From positions 1 through 41,349 of the forward strand of contig JACRDA010000351.1 of the NCBI GenBank assembly GCA_016212965.1: a stretch of DNA of 41,349 bases, given 5' to 3'. Source of the DNA: Myxococcales bacterium. Its GTDB lineage: Bacteria; Myxococcota_A; Polyangia; Polyangiales; Polyangiaceae. Below, in pieces: positions 7,770 to 16,691 of the stretch (the first letter of the stretch is position 1; every line of letters begins with the position of its first letter). The notes beneath the pieces were generated by a model, which had not been told where the DNA came from, ran no database searches, and worked only from the letters and a program-made list of their open reading frames with translations. The position numbers and the translations under genes are program-made.

Positions 7770-10495
7770 ACAAGGTGCGAGTTTACGAGGTTGCCCGTCA
7801 GCTCGGGATGAGTAACCGCGACCTGGTCGCGCTGTTCCAGTCGCTCGGCGTCGCCGAGGTTCGCAACCACATGAGCTCCGTCGAGGCCGAGGCCGTCGAG
7901 CGCGTGAAGCGTAAGCTGGAACGGCAGAAGTCGCCCCAGTCCGTCGAGGAGCACATCCGCCCCACGGTCGTGAAGCGCCGCTCGCGCCAGGCGGACGTGC
8001 CCGCGGCACGCCCGTCCGAGGCCGGCGAGGTGGCGGTGCCGGCACCGAGCGCACCGGGCGATCGCCTCAGCCAGCCCGGCGCCGTGGCGCGGGCGCCGCG
8101 CGAGAGCGAGCCCGCCGCGGAGCGCGCGGCTCTCGAGCACGTGGAGCTCGCGCCGGTGTCCCACTTCGAGGCCCCGCCGACGCAGCGCGTGGCGCCGACG
8201 GTCGTCGCCGAGCCAGCCCCCGCGGTCGAGCCCGTCGCCGTCGTGGCCGCACGGCCCGCCTCGGAGCCACCCATCCACGACGCCCCGGTCGAGGCCGCGC
8301 CGCAGGCGTCGCCCCCCGAGAGCGCGCCGGCACCGGAGCTCGCCGCGGCGAGCGAGCCGAGCGCCCCCGCGCCCGAGGCACCTGGCGCCCAGGCCGAGCC
8401 CGCGGCCGCGCGCGTCGCCGAGGACACCGCGAGCGTCGCACGGCGCCCGTCGCAGCCCCCGAAGACCGGCATCGAGGTGTGGGCAGGGCGTGCGGGTGTG
8501 CCGATGCCGCAGCGCCCGCGGCCGGCCGCCGCGCCGCCCTCGGCGCGACGCACCACCTACGATCCGCGGGCCAACGCAGCGGCGGGCGCACGGCAGCCCT
8601 ACGCCGGTGGCTACGGGCAGCGCCCGGGCATGCCCGGACGGCCGGGGATGCGCCCGGGCTTCGCGCGCCCGCGCCCGGGCATGCCCCAGCGCAGGGGACC
8701 AGTCAGCGTCTCCACGAAGGCGATGTCCGCCGACAAGATGGTCATCAAGATCGAGGGCGAGACGTCGCTGCACGGTCTGGCGGCCAAGATGAGCCTCAAG
8801 GCCACCGAGGTCCTCATGCGCCTCTTGCAGATGGGCATGACGGGCGTGAACATCAACTCCACCCTCGACGTCGACACGGCGAAGCTTCTCGCCGGCGAGT
8901 TCGGCTGGACGGTCGAGGACGTGTCGATCGACGAGGAGACCTCGCTCGAGGCGGGCGCCGAGGGCGAGGGCGAGGAAGGCGAGGGCGCGCCGCGCGCGCC
9001 GGTCGTGACCGTCATGGGTCACGTCGACCACGGCAAGACCACCCTGCTCGACACGATCCGCAAGACCCACGTGGCGGCTTCCGAGGCGGGCGGCATCACC
9101 CAGCACATCGGTGCCTATCGCGTCGAGACGCAGCGCGGACCGGTGTGCTTTCTCGACACGCCGGGCCACGAGGCCTTCACGGCGATGCGGGCGCGCGGCG
9201 CCCAGGTCACCGACCTCGTGGTGCTGGTGGTCGCGGCCGACGACGGCGTCATGCCGCAGACGCGCGAGGCGATCTCGCACGCGCGCAGCGCCAAGGTGCC
9301 GATCATCGTCGCGGTCAACAAGTGCGACAAGCCGGGCGTCGACCCGGAGCGCATCATGCGCGACCTGGCGAGCGAGGGGCTGCAGCCCGAGGAGTGGGGC
9401 GGCGACACCATCTTCTGCCGCGTCTCGGCGCTCAACGGCATGGGCGTGCAGCAACTGCTCGAGATGATCGCGATCCAGAGCGAGATGCTCGAGCTCCTGG
9501 CGAACCCCGGCAAGCGCGCCAAGGGCGTCGTCGTCGAGGCGCTGCTCGACCGCGGTCGCGGTCCGGTGGCGCGCGTGCTCGTCGAGGACGGCACGCTGCG
9601 CACCGGCGACGTCCTGCTCGCCGGCCGAGCCTACGGCAAGGTCCGCGCCATGACCGACGAGCTCGGCCGTCCGGTGGCCGAGGCGGGACCCTCGACGCCG
9701 GTCGAGGTGCTCGGCCTCAACGAGGTGCCGCAGGCCGGCGACCCGGTGCACGCCCTGAAGGACCTCCGCACCGCGGAGACCATCGCCGGCGACCGCAAGA
9801 AGAAGGTCACGGGCACGACGCAGCGCGCCGACGCGCGCGTGTCGCTCGAGGCCCTCACCAAGATCATCTCCGAGGGCGAGCAGCTCGAGCTCAAGGTGAT
9901 CATCAAGGCGGACGTGCACGGGTCCGTCGAGGCGCTGGTCCACGCGTTGACCAAGCTCTCGACCCCCAAGGTCAAGCTCAGCGTGGTGCACACCGGTGTC
10001 GGCGCCATCACCGAGACCGACGTGAACCTCGCGGTCGCCTCCAAGGCGATCATCATCGGGTTCAACGTGCGGCCGGCGGGCAAGGCGAAGAAGATCGCCG
10101 AGACCGAAGGCATCGAGATCCGGCACTACGGCATCATCTACGAGGCGATCGACGACGTGCGCGCCGCGATGGAGGGCCTCCTGCCCGCGGCCAAGATCGA
10201 GAAGGAGCTGGGCAAGGCCGAGGTGCGGCAGGTGTTCCGCATCAGCAAGGTCGGCCAGGTGGCGGGCTGCATGGTGGTGCAAGGGCTCATCAAGCGCAGC
10301 GCCGACATCCGTGTCATCCGCGACAGCGTGGTCGTGTGGACCGGCAAGCTGTCGGGCCTGCGCCGCTTCAAGGAAGACACGCGCGAGGTCCGCGAGGGCT
10401 TCGAGTGCGGCATCTCGCTCGACAACTTCGCCGACGTGAAGGAAGGCGACGTGATCGAGTGCTTCGAGATCGAGGAAGTGAAGGCCAAGCTGTGA
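7766..10495 (+). CDS. infB: Translation initiation factor IF-2
   Basis: This 909-residue GTPase delivers initiator tRNA to the 30S subunit. An IF2_N module lies at 1-52, followed by a long Pro/Ala-rich flexible region (about 55-315) with a Gly/Arg/Met-Pro stretch. A second IF2_N-like segment (about 320-390) comes before an acidic linker. The GTPase domain has GHVDHGKT (418-425), DTPGHE (from 464) and NKCD (518-521). Beta-barrel and C-terminal tRNA-binding domains complete it, ending in the usual EVKAKL-type C terminus. The ATG overlaps the stop of the YlxR fusion gene. Confidence 0.98.
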   Translation: MNKVRVYEVARQLGMSNRDLVALFQSLGVAEVRNHMSSVEAEAVERVKRKLERQKSPQSVEEHIRPTVVKRRSRQADVPAARPSEAGEVAVPAPSAPGDRLSQPGAVARAPRESEPAAERAALEHVELAPVSHFEAPPTQRVAPTVVAEPAPAVEPVAVVAARPASEPPIHDAPVEAAPQASPPESAPAPELAAASEPSAPAPEAPGAQAEPAAARVAEDTASVARRPSQPPKTGIEVWAGRAGVPMPQRPRPAAAPPSARRTTYDPRANAAAGARQPYAGGYGQRPGMPGRPGMRPGFARPRPGMPQRRGPVSVSTKAMSADKMVIKIEGETSLHGLAAKMSLKATEVLMRLLQMGMTGVNINSTLDVDTAKLLAGEFGWTVEDVSIDEETSLEAGAEGEGEEGEGAPRAPVVTVMGHVDHGKTTLLDTIRKTHVAASEAGGITQHIGAYRVETQRGPVCFLDTPGHEAFTAMRARGAQVTDLVVLVVAADDGVMPQTREAISHARSAKVPIIVAVNKCDKPGVDPERIMRDLASEGLQPEEWGGDTIFCRVSALNGMGVQQLLEMIAIQSEMLELLANPGKRAKGVVVEALLDRGRGPVARVLVEDGTLRTGDVLLAGRAYGKVRAMTDELGRPVAEAGPSTPVEVLGLNEVPQAGDPVHALKDLRTAETIAGDRKKKVTGTTQRADARVSLEALTKIISEGEQLELKVIIKADVHGSVEALVHALTKLSTPKVKLSVVHTGVGAITETDVNLAVASKAIIIGFNVRPAGKAKKIAETEGIEIRHYGIIYEAIDDVRAAMEGLLPAAKIEKELGKAEVRQVFRISKVGQVAGCMVVQGLIKRSADIRVIRDSVVVWTGKLSGLRRFKEDTREVREGFECGISLDNFADVKEGDVIECFEIEEVKAKL

Positions 10496-10532
10496 CGGAC
10501 GCGCCGTCGCGGCGGCCGTCCCCTCCCTCACC

Positions 10533-10910
10533 ATGTTCGTCGGCGTGCTCAGGCTGTCCTTGCGCGTCCCGGGCGCGCGCTCGCTCAAGGACAAGCGGCG
10601 CGTGGTGCGTTCCTACAAGGACCGGCTCACGAGCCGCCTCTGCGTGAGCGTCGCCGAGGTGGGCGCGCTCGACGACTGGCAGCGAGCCGTGCTCGGTGTG
10701 GCGGTGTGCGCCAGGGAGGCCGTTCGCTGCGACCAGCTGCTCGCGGCCGCGGCGCGCCTGGCGGACGACGTGCGCGACGCCGTGCTCGAGGACCGGGCGA
10801 CCGAGATTCTGAGCTTTGGCGACGCGGGCCAGGGGGTGCGCGGCGAGTTCGGCCTCGAGGGGGCGCTCGACCCCGGCGGGGCCGGCCTCGGCGACGAGGA
10901 GGAGCCGTGA
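10533..10910 (+). CDS. DUF503 (YlxP-like) protein
   Basis: This 125-residue member of the DUF503/YlxP family is recognised by the N-terminal VGVLRLSLRVPGARSLKDKRRVVRS and the following LCVSVAEV strand pattern. The family sits between infB and rbfA in many genomes and is thought to be linked to ribosome function, with no defined activity. The C-terminal 25 residues are an acidic Gly-rich tail. The gene starts 37 nt after infB and ends in a GTGA overlap with rbfA. Confidence 0.85.
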   Translation: MFVGVLRLSLRVPGARSLKDKRRVVRSYKDRLTSRLCVSVAEVGALDDWQRAVLGVAVCAREAVRCDQLLAAAARLADDVRDAVLEDRATEILSFGDAGQGVRGEFGLEGALDPGGAGLGDEEEP

Positions 10911-11329
10911 GCCGTCGCGTGCGCGAGATCCTGCCGGCGGCGGCGCGTCCCGGGCGCCGCGTGCCGCGCAAGGCGCGGGTGGCGGGCGAGGTGCAACAGC
11001 ACCTGCAGCGCGCCGTCGGCGCTCTGCGCGATCCGCGCCTGGCCGCGGTGAGCGTGACGCGCGTCGTCCTCTCCGACGACCTGTCGTCGGCACGCGTCTT
11101 CGTGCGCATCGCCTTCGGGCCGTCCGGCGACCCGGAGCGGCGCGGCCTCATGCGCGCCCTCGGCGCCGCGACCGGTCGGCTGCGACACGGGCTCGGGACC
11201 GAGCTCGGCCTGCGCTACGTGCCGGCGCTCTACTTCGCCTACGACGAGGGGCTGGACGACGCGCGCCGCGTGGCCGAGTTGCTCGAGGAGATCGCGCGCG
11301 AGACCCCGAAGGACCCCGAGCAGGGCTGA
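10907..11329 (+). CDS. rbfA: 30S ribosome-binding factor RbfA
   Basis: The 140-residue RbfA is a KH-type factor for late 30S maturation. Family features are the early VAGEVQQHLQRAV helix, the DPRLAAVSVTRVVLSDDLSSARVFV core and the C-terminal VPALYFAYDEGLDDARRVAELL. The GTG at 10907 overlaps the previous stop (GTGA, 10907-10910), indicating translational coupling. It is the last recognisable gene of the rimP operon; the next gene is on the opposite strand 22 nt away. Confidence 0.93.
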   Translation: MSRRVREILPAAARPGRRVPRKARVAGEVQQHLQRAVGALRDPRLAAVSVTRVVLSDDLSSARVFVRIAFGPSGDPERRGLMRALGAATGRLRHGLGTELGLRYVPALYFAYDEGLDDARRVAELLEEIARETPKDPEQG

Positions 11330-11351
11330 GCCGCGGCGGACGGCGCGCGCC

Positions 11352-11705
11352 CTACGGTTGCGCGGCGCCGCTCCACCGGTAGCGTCCGAGGTCCGCGAGC
11401 GCGGGGCGATCGATGCCGGTGAGCCGGCTCGTGACGAGCTGCTCCTCGTCGTCGGCGGCCCCCTCGCGCACCACGAAGTACATGGCGGCGCCGAGCGTGG
11501 GCCGGTCGGAGGTGGCGATGAGCGCGCCGTTCGAGAACTGCTGCACGCCGCCCGCGACGGGCTTGCCGTGCGCGGGGTGCTCGCTCTGCCAGCGTCCGGT
11601 CGAGCGGTCGCGCACCGCCACGCAGACGCCGTCGAGCGTGTGGTACTCGGTGTTCTTCGTGATGTAGACCCAGCGGCGCCGCCGCTCGTTCGCCGACTTG
11701 CCCAT
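11352..11705 (-). CDS. Small protein of unknown function
   Basis: The 117-residue product is not recognised. It begins MGKSANERRRRWVYITKNTEYH, then has alternating short strands (GVCVAVRDRSTGRWQSEH, GALIATSDRPTLGAAMYFVVRE) and ends GRYRWSGAAQP. It has no signal peptide or transmembrane segment. It is supported by an excellent ribosome-binding site (AGGAG about 8 nt before the ATG) and a natural amino-acid composition. It converges with rbfA. The upstream 186 bp to the next gene is shared as a divergent promoter region. Confidence 0.7.
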   Translation of the reverse strand: MGKSANERRRRWVYITKNTEYHTLDGVCVAVRDRSTGRWQSEHPAHGKPVAGGVQQFSNGALIATSDRPTLGAAMYFVVREGAADDEEQLVTSRLTGIDRPALADLGRYRWSGAAQP

Positions 11706-11891
11706 GGCGCGCTCCTGCCACGGCGCGCGCGCGCGGGCCAAGATCCGGCGCGCCGCGGGCGCGGGCGCGGGTGTCGGCGGTCGGCGCGCGGCCGCGCTCC
11801 GGGGTGGCACGGCGCCCGGCGCGCTGCCAACTAAGCCGGAGAAGCCGCGAGCTTGTTGGATGCGCGAGCGCGCGAGTGGAACGATCGCGCC

Positions 11892-12476
11892 ATGTACGAT
11901 GCGGTGCGAGGCCGGCCCGTGGCGCCGACGCGGTCGGCGCGCGGCACGAGCTCCGGGCCCGTGGCGCCGGGTCCCGGCAAGGGTGCGGGCGCCGACGCCG
12001 CGGTCGGCGGCGTGGCGCGGAGCGCCGGGCCCGGGCTCCAGAAGGCGCGCCCCCGCGCCGTCACCTGGCGCTCGCTCACGTGCGCGGCGCTGCCGCCCGA
12101 CTACTGGCAGCGACTGATCGAGACCGCCGACGTCGTGAGCGAAGGGGGCGTGTCGGTCGAGGGTGACCAGTCGGTCTACTACGGCACGACCAGCGTCCTG
12201 TGCGAGCTCGGCGCGGCCCGGCGCGACGGTTGCGGCGCAGCGGCGCTGGGGCTCGAGGTCGAGTCGGCGCTCGCCGCGCTTGCCGCGGCCGACCCGCACG
12301 TGCGTCTGCGCCTGCTGCGCATCGCGCGCCGCGAGGCGCAGGCGCGCGCTCCGGCGCCGCTCGGTGTGCTGCACGCGGAGCTCGCGGCGCACGTACGGGG
12401 CTCGTGCCTGTGCATCGAGGCGACCGTGAGCGCGCCCGTGCTCGCCGTGACGCGCGGTGCCCGCCGGCGTCACTGA
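11892..12476 (+). CDS. Protein of unknown function
   Basis: The 194-residue product is not recognised. The first 55 residues are a Pro/Gly/Ala-rich low-complexity arm. The rest (about 57-185) looks folded: a WRSLTCAALPPDYWQRLIE opening, a VEGDQSVYYGTTSVLCELG segment, and a helical leucine/arginine region suggestive of repeat helices (ALAALAAADPHVRLRLLRIA). It may be a helical-repeat protein. It is divergent from the small gene at 11352-11705. The ATG at 11892 is chosen over an in-frame TTG 39 nt upstream. The coding call rests on composition and helix-like periodicity. Confidence 0.6.
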   Translation: MYDAVRGRPVAPTRSARGTSSGPVAPGPGKGAGADAAVGGVARSAGPGLQKARPRAVTWRSLTCAALPPDYWQRLIETADVVSEGGVSVEGDQSVYYGTTSVLCELGAARRDGCGAAALGLEVESALAALAAADPHVRLRLLRIARREAQARAPAPLGVLHAELAAHVRGSCLCIEATVSAPVLAVTRGARRRH

Positions 12477-12619
12477 CGCGGCGCGCACGCAGCCCGCGAC
12501 GTTGCCGCGCTTGACGGTGCTGGCGAGTTGTGCGGCGCGTCGCACGCGCTCGGGCGCGACCATGCGTCGAGCGCCTTGACGCCCGCGACGAGGTGCAGGA
12601 CGCAAGGGGCTGCGTTCCG

Positions 12620-13654
12620 ATGGCGAAGAAGAAGCGCACGAGCCGCGACTCGGAGGTGCCGAGCACGGTGATTCACGTGGCGTTCGGACCGGGCGGTGGT
12701 CGCATCGCGCCGGAGGCCACGCGCGAGCTCGCCCGGCGCGCCGAGGAGCCGGAGCGGGGCCCCTCACCGAGCGGGCGCGAGCCGGTGAGCGATCTCTACA
12801 CGCAGAGCGAGGTCGAGCGGCTGCTCAAGATCACCCGCGGGCGGCTGCGCTCGCTGGCGCGCGCCGGCATCGTGGCGCCGAGCGGCCGGCGCCGCGGCCG
12901 GCGCGCCTACACCTTCAGCGACGTCATCGCGCTTCGCGCGGCGCGCGATCTGCTGGAGCGCAAGGTGCGCCTGCGCGAAGTGGCGCGCGCCATCGAGCGC
13001 ATCCGCAAGATGCTGCCCGCGGTGACGCGGCCCCTGTCCGAGCTGCGCATCGCCTCCGACGGCAAGCAGGTGGTGGTCCGCACCCAGCAGGGTGCCTTCG
13101 AGCCGCTCACCGGGCAGATGCTCATCGACTTCGAGGTGCGGCAGCTGCGCGACGATGTCGTGCGCGTGCTTCGTCCGCAGGTGGGTCACGAGCGCAAGCG
13201 CCTGGCCTACGACCTCTACCTGCGGGCCAGCCAGTGCGACGAGCACCCCGACACCATGGACGAGGCGGAGGGCCTGTACCGCAAGGCGGTCGAGGTCGAT
13301 CCATGGCTCGCGATCGCCTACACGAACCTCGGCAACATCCGCTTCCGGCGCGGGGACGAGGCGCAGGCCGAGGCGCTCTACCGCTCCGCGCTGCAGATCG
13401 AGGCGACGCAGCCCGAGGCCCAGTACAACCTCGGCTACATGATGCTGCAGCGGGGCAAGTGCGCCGAGGCGGTGAGCTACTTCGAGGGCGCGATCGACAA
13501 CGATCCGTGCTTCGCCGACGCCTACTTCAACCTCGCGATGGCGTACGAGCAGCTCGGTCGCACGGCGCGCGCACGGGTGTGCTGGCTGCGCTACCTCGAG
13601 CTCGAGCCGAGCGGCACCTGGTCCGAGATCGCTCGCAAGCACCTCGGCGAGTGA
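12620..13654 (+). CDS. MerR-type HTH protein with TPR repeats
   Basis: The 344-residue probable regulator has a basic N terminus and then a MerR-like winged helix (about 57-130). The latter shows YTQSEVERLLKITRGRLRSL, the wing GRRRGRRAYTFSDVIALR and the following VRLREVARAIERI helix. Residues about 195-335 carry about four TPR units, including AIAYTNLGNIRFRRGDEAQ, PEAQYNLGYMMLQRGKCAE and ADAYFNLAMAYEQLGR. The combination suggests DNA binding controlled by protein-protein interaction rather than by a small ligand. The 143-bp upstream gap has no clear promoter. The ATG at 12620 begins a MAKKKRT sequence; no strong ribosome-binding site is visible. Confidence 0.85.
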   Translation: MAKKKRTSRDSEVPSTVIHVAFGPGGGRIAPEATRELARRAEEPERGPSPSGREPVSDLYTQSEVERLLKITRGRLRSLARAGIVAPSGRRRGRRAYTFSDVIALRAARDLLERKVRLREVARAIERIRKMLPAVTRPLSELRIASDGKQVVVRTQQGAFEPLTGQMLIDFEVRQLRDDVVRVLRPQVGHERKRLAYDLYLRASQCDEHPDTMDEAEGLYRKAVEVDPWLAIAYTNLGNIRFRRGDEAQAEALYRSALQIEATQPEAQYNLGYMMLQRGKCAEAVSYFEGAIDNDPCFADAYFNLAMAYEQLGRTARARVCWLRYLELEPSGTWSEIARKHLGE

Positions 13655-13691
13655 CAGGGCGCGCACCGGGCCCTCGGGCGCGGTGGCGGCG

Positions 13692-14039
13692 TCAGCGGCG
13701 GATCGCGTTCGAGGGGCAGATCTGCTCGACGTGCTGCCCTTCGCCGAGCGTGACGCCGCTCGTCGCGGGCCCCCCGTCGGGGTCGACGCACGTGACGTCG
13801 TGGTCGCCCGGCGGGACGTCGTTGAGCTCGCAGGGCGTCGTGTCACAGGCCGGCTTGCCGTCGAGCAAGACCTTGACCGGTGTGGGGGACGTCACGTGGA
13901 TGCTGCTCTTCAGCGCGGCCGCGGTCGGCTCGGGCGGCATCGTGACCTTCGGCTCGGTGGGCGGCGGCGGGACCGGCTTCTTCGAGCAAGCGGCGAGCGC
14001 CAGGGCGAGCCCTAGACTGTAGGCGATGGAGCGATGCAT
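13692..14039 (-). CDS. Lipoprotein with PEGA-like domain
   Basis: This 115-residue predicted lipoprotein has a signal peptide ending in a lipobox (LALALAAC, then SKK), followed by a Pro-rich linker. It also has a PEGA-like beta domain, with VTSPTPVKVLLDGKPACDTTPCELNDVPPGDHDVT being the typical arrangement. PEGA domains are surface or periplasmic and common in myxobacteria. The paired cysteines in PACDTTPCEL may form a disulfide. The start at 14039 is favoured because a TGCTAATGA element lies exactly 5 nt upstream; an in-frame ATG at 14048 would add three residues but lies inside that element. It converges with the MerR/TPR gene, with only 37 bp between stops. Confidence 0.78.
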   Translation of the reverse strand: MHRSIAYSLGLALALAACSKKPVPPPPTEPKVTMPPEPTAAALKSSIHVTSPTPVKVLLDGKPACDTTPCELNDVPPGDHDVTCVDPDGGPATSGVTLGEGQHVEQICPSNAIRR

Positions 14040-14044
14040 GCCCT

Positions 14045-14053
14045 TCATTAGCA
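14045..14053 (-). promoter_or_regulatory. Candidate extended -10 giving a leaderless lipoprotein mRNA
   Basis: On the minus strand TGCTAATGA (TGnTAnnnA) is followed by AGGGC and then the ATG at 14039. Transcription would start at or next to the start codon. Confidence 0.3.
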
Positions 14054-14129
14054 GACGGCTGCGACGCGGCGTCAAATCCGGCACGGTCGCGCCGTCGCGG
14101 GCCGCGCGCGCCGCGCCGCGGAGCCTGGC

Positions 14130-14158
14130 TTGACCGAGCGGCTCGGGCGCTCTACGCC
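14130..14158 (+). promoter_or_regulatory. Candidate promoter of adenosyltransferase gene
   Basis: TTGACC (14130-14135, 5 of 6 of the -35 consensus) is followed after exactly 17 bp by TACGCC (14153-14158, weak -10). The ATG at 14165 is 6 nt beyond, so the mRNA would be leaderless. Confidence 0.3.
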
Positions 14159-14164
14159 GCTGCC

Positions 14165-14836
14165 ATGCCCAGAGACGACACGCGCGCAGAGAGAGGGCCC
14201 GAGGCGCCTCCGGCCGGCTCCGGCGCGGCCGGCTATCGCGAGCCCCGGCTCGCCATCAACCGCGTCTACACGCGCAGCGGCGACGACGGCACGACCGCGC
14301 TCGTCGGCGGCAGCCGCGTCGCCAAGACCGACCCGCGCATCGAGGCGTACGGCACGGTCGACGAGCTCAACGCGCTGATCGGGGCGGCGCGCGTCTCGCT
14401 CGGCGAGGCGACGGAGCGCGCTCCGGAGCTCGCGAGCCTCGACGTGGTGCTCCTGCGCGTGCAGCACGAGCTCTTCAACCTCGGCAGTCTGCTCGCGACG
14501 CCGCCGGACGAGGTCCACCCGGCGCAGCCCCGCGTCACGGCGCGCGACGTGGCGGCGCTCGAGCAGGACATGGATGCCCGCCTCGCCGAGCTCGCACCGC
14601 TGCGCTCGTTCGTGCTGCCGGGCGGCTGCCGGCTGAACGCCGATCTGCACCTCGGACGCACCGTGTGCCGCCGCGCGGAGCGCCGCTGCGCGCCGCTCGG
14701 ACCCGGAAGCGAGGATGCGCTCGTGTACCTGAACAGGCTGAGCGACGCGCTCTTCGTGTGGAGCCGCTGGGCGAGCGCCAAGCTCGGTGTCCCCGAGTGC
14801 CTCTGGGAACCGAACCGTGCGAGCTCGGGGGGCTGA
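14165..14836 (+). CDS. ATP:cob(I)alamin adenosyltransferase, PduO type
   Basis: This 223-residue enzyme transfers the adenosyl group from ATP to cob(I)alamin, making coenzyme B12. The ATP-binding motif YTRSGDDGTT is at 35-44. The conserved KTDPRIEAYGTVDELNA segment follows, and the C-terminal YLNRLSDALFVWSR region (from about 187) carries the family active-site Arg and Asp. Relative to the usual 180-190 residues it has a 30-residue Pro/Gly-rich N-terminal extension. That extension is not clearly an encapsulation peptide. The microcompartment operon 18 kb away contains no B12 enzyme, so no link is inferred. The following lipoprotein gene starts 10 nt later and is probably co-transcribed. Confidence 0.93.
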   Translation: MPRDDTRAERGPEAPPAGSGAAGYREPRLAINRVYTRSGDDGTTALVGGSRVAKTDPRIEAYGTVDELNALIGAARVSLGEATERAPELASLDVVLLRVQHELFNLGSLLATPPDEVHPAQPRVTARDVAALEQDMDARLAELAPLRSFVLPGGCRLNADLHLGRTVCRRAERRCAPLGPGSEDALVYLNRLSDALFVWSRWASAKLGVPECLWEPNRASSGG

Positions 14837-14846
14837 GCCGCGCACC

Positions 14847-16643
14847 ATGCACCCGTCGACGCTGCGGCGGGGCATGGCGCGCGCAGCCCGCGCGCTCGTC
14901 GTCTGCGCGCGCGTCGCGCTCGCGCTCGTCGTCTGCGCGCTCGGGTGTCGTGCGGCAGGTGGGGGTCCCGCCGGCGACGGCGGGGCGCCGGACGTCGAGC
15001 CGGCCGCCGCGGCCGGTCTGCGCGTCCTCTTGCGCCCGCTGCCCGGGCCCCGGGCGGGCGTCGAGGTGCGCATCGAGCTCGACGGACCCGAGGCCGCCCG
15101 CGTCGAGGCGCTCGCCATGCAGCCCCGTTTCGGGGACATCGCCGGGCCGCCCCTGGTCGAGTCGCTGCAGGTCGCGGACGCAGAGGGGCCCGTTCCCTTC
15201 GGCGAGGAACGCTCGCGCGGTCGCTTCAGGCTGGGCCGCGCCGTCGCGGGCCCACGGCTCACCCTGCGCTACTTCGCGCGCGCCGACCCCAGCCCCTCAC
15301 CGCTCGGCTTGCACGTGGACGGAGCGGGGCTGTCGGGCATCGGCCACGGTTTCCTCTTGCTGCCCGAGCTCGACGCGCGGCTGCCGGTGCGGCTGCGCTT
15401 CGATCTCGGTGCCTTCGGCGGCGGCGCCGGCGGGCGAGCGGCGGGGGTCGAGGCGGCGAGCTCCTTCGGCGTCGGCTCCGAGATCATGACGCGCGCCAGC
15501 GCGCGCGAGCTCGGGCACGCGGTGTACGTCGTCGGCCCGCTCGCCGTCGAGGACGGCGGCTACGGCGAGCGACTGGTCGCGGTGGCAGCGGACGGCCTGC
15601 CGCTTCGCACCGTGCTTTCCGACAGCGCCGAGCTCGGCCGCACCGTGCGTCGCGCCTTCGCCCTCGGCGAGCCCGGTCCGGTGACGCTCCTCGCCGTGGG
15701 TGCGCCGGGCATCGGCGACGGGCACGACGGGGTGTGGCTCGAGCGCTCGTTCGCGGTGTGGCTCGACATGCAGCGCGGTTACGACGCGCGCGTGCGCATC
15801 CTGCTGGCCCACGAGTGGTCGCACGCCTTCGTCGGCTCGGCGCTGCGGGTCGTGAGCGACCCGGCAGCGGACGGCGCTGCGCCGAGCGCTGCGCCCTGGT
15901 TCACCGAGGGTTTCGCGATCCACTTCGCGCGCGAGCTCGCGCTTCGGGCGGGGCTCATCACGCCCGGCGACTACGTGGACGACCTCAACCGCAGCCTCGA
16001 GGCCGTGGAGCGGGCCTCGGGCGACTGGCCGGGTCGCCCGGAGCCCGGCGACGTGAACCACCGCGGCGCGCTCTACGCTGCCCGGCTCGGCGCCCTCGCG
16101 GCGCGCGACCGCGGCACGCTCGAGCGCTTCCTGCTCGAGCTCGCCGAGAGCGCCGGCGTGGCGACCGAGCCCGTGCCGTGGGCCGCGAGCGTGCGTCGCG
16201 ACGTGGCGCGCGCGCGCTTCGTGGCGGCGGTCGTCGCGCGCTTCGGGGCCGAGGAGGCCGAGATCCACGCGCGAGCGGTCGAGGGCGGCGAGCGGTCGGT
16301 CCCGCTGCCCAAGGAGGCCTTCGGCCCGTGTGTCCGCCCGACGCGCGCGCTGGTCGCGGTGCGCGAGCTCGGCTTCGACCGCGCGTCGCTCGCGGCCGAC
16401 GGCACGGGCGCGGCGCGCCGCGTGGTGCCGCGCTCGCGGGCGGCCCTCGCGGGGCTGCGCGACGGCGACCGCGTGCTCGAGGCACGCGGCCTCGACGGCT
16501 CCGATCCCGACGCGGAGGTGACGCTCGTCGTCGCGGCGGCGGGCGGCGAGCGTGCCCTGCGCTACCGGCCGCGCGCCGAGGTGACGCGCAACCGCTACGC
16601 CCTCGCGCCGGTCCCGTCGTGTCGCGGGTCGGCGGTGCCGTGA
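14847..16643 (+). CDS. Predicted lipoprotein metallopeptidase, M61-like with PDZ
   Basis: The 598-residue secreted lipoprotein has a signal peptide ending ALVVCALGC. A long beta-rich N-terminal part is followed by a zinc-binding HEWSH (H322, E323, H326) and a downstream Glu354 in WFTEGFAIHF, the gluzincin arrangement of M1/M61 peptidases. The C-terminal segment (about 530-585) includes PRSRAALAGLRDGDRVLEARG, which is PDZ-like, as in M61 glycyl aminopeptidases. The overall order of N-domain, catalytic domain and PDZ supports M61-like rather than M1. The enzyme would be tethered to a membrane outside the cytoplasm. Substrate is unknown. Confidence 0.78.
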   Translation: MHPSTLRRGMARAARALVVCARVALALVVCALGCRAAGGGPAGDGGAPDVEPAAAAGLRVLLRPLPGPRAGVEVRIELDGPEAARVEALAMQPRFGDIAGPPLVESLQVADAEGPVPFGEERSRGRFRLGRAVAGPRLTLRYFARADPSPSPLGLHVDGAGLSGIGHGFLLLPELDARLPVRLRFDLGAFGGGAGGRAAGVEAASSFGVGSEIMTRASARELGHAVYVVGPLAVEDGGYGERLVAVAADGLPLRTVLSDSAELGRTVRRAFALGEPGPVTLLAVGAPGIGDGHDGVWLERSFAVWLDMQRGYDARVRILLAHEWSHAFVGSALRVVSDPAADGAAPSAAPWFTEGFAIHFARELALRAGLITPGDYVDDLNRSLEAVERASGDWPGRPEPGDVNHRGALYAARLGALAARDRGTLERFLLELAESAGVATEPVPWAASVRRDVARARFVAAVVARFGAEEAEIHARAVEGGERSVPLPKEAFGPCVRPTRALVAVRELGFDRASLAADGTGAARRVVPRSRAALAGLRDGDRVLEARGLDGSDPDAEVTLVVAAAGGERALRYRPRAEVTRNRYALAPVPSCRGSAVP

Positions 16644-16691
16644 GCGCCGGGCCGAGGCCCGCGGAGCGGCGTCCGGGCTCGGGGCGCGCTC

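Noticed and set aside
14165-14836. Adenosyltransferase as part of the microcompartment system
   Set aside because: It is 18 kb away, on the far side of unrelated genes, and the operon has no B12-dependent enzyme.
16644-16691. Terminator between convergent genes (CGGGCC-GA-GGCCCG)
   Set aside because: The inverted repeat has a 2-nt loop and no T run. It is not a convincing intrinsic terminator.
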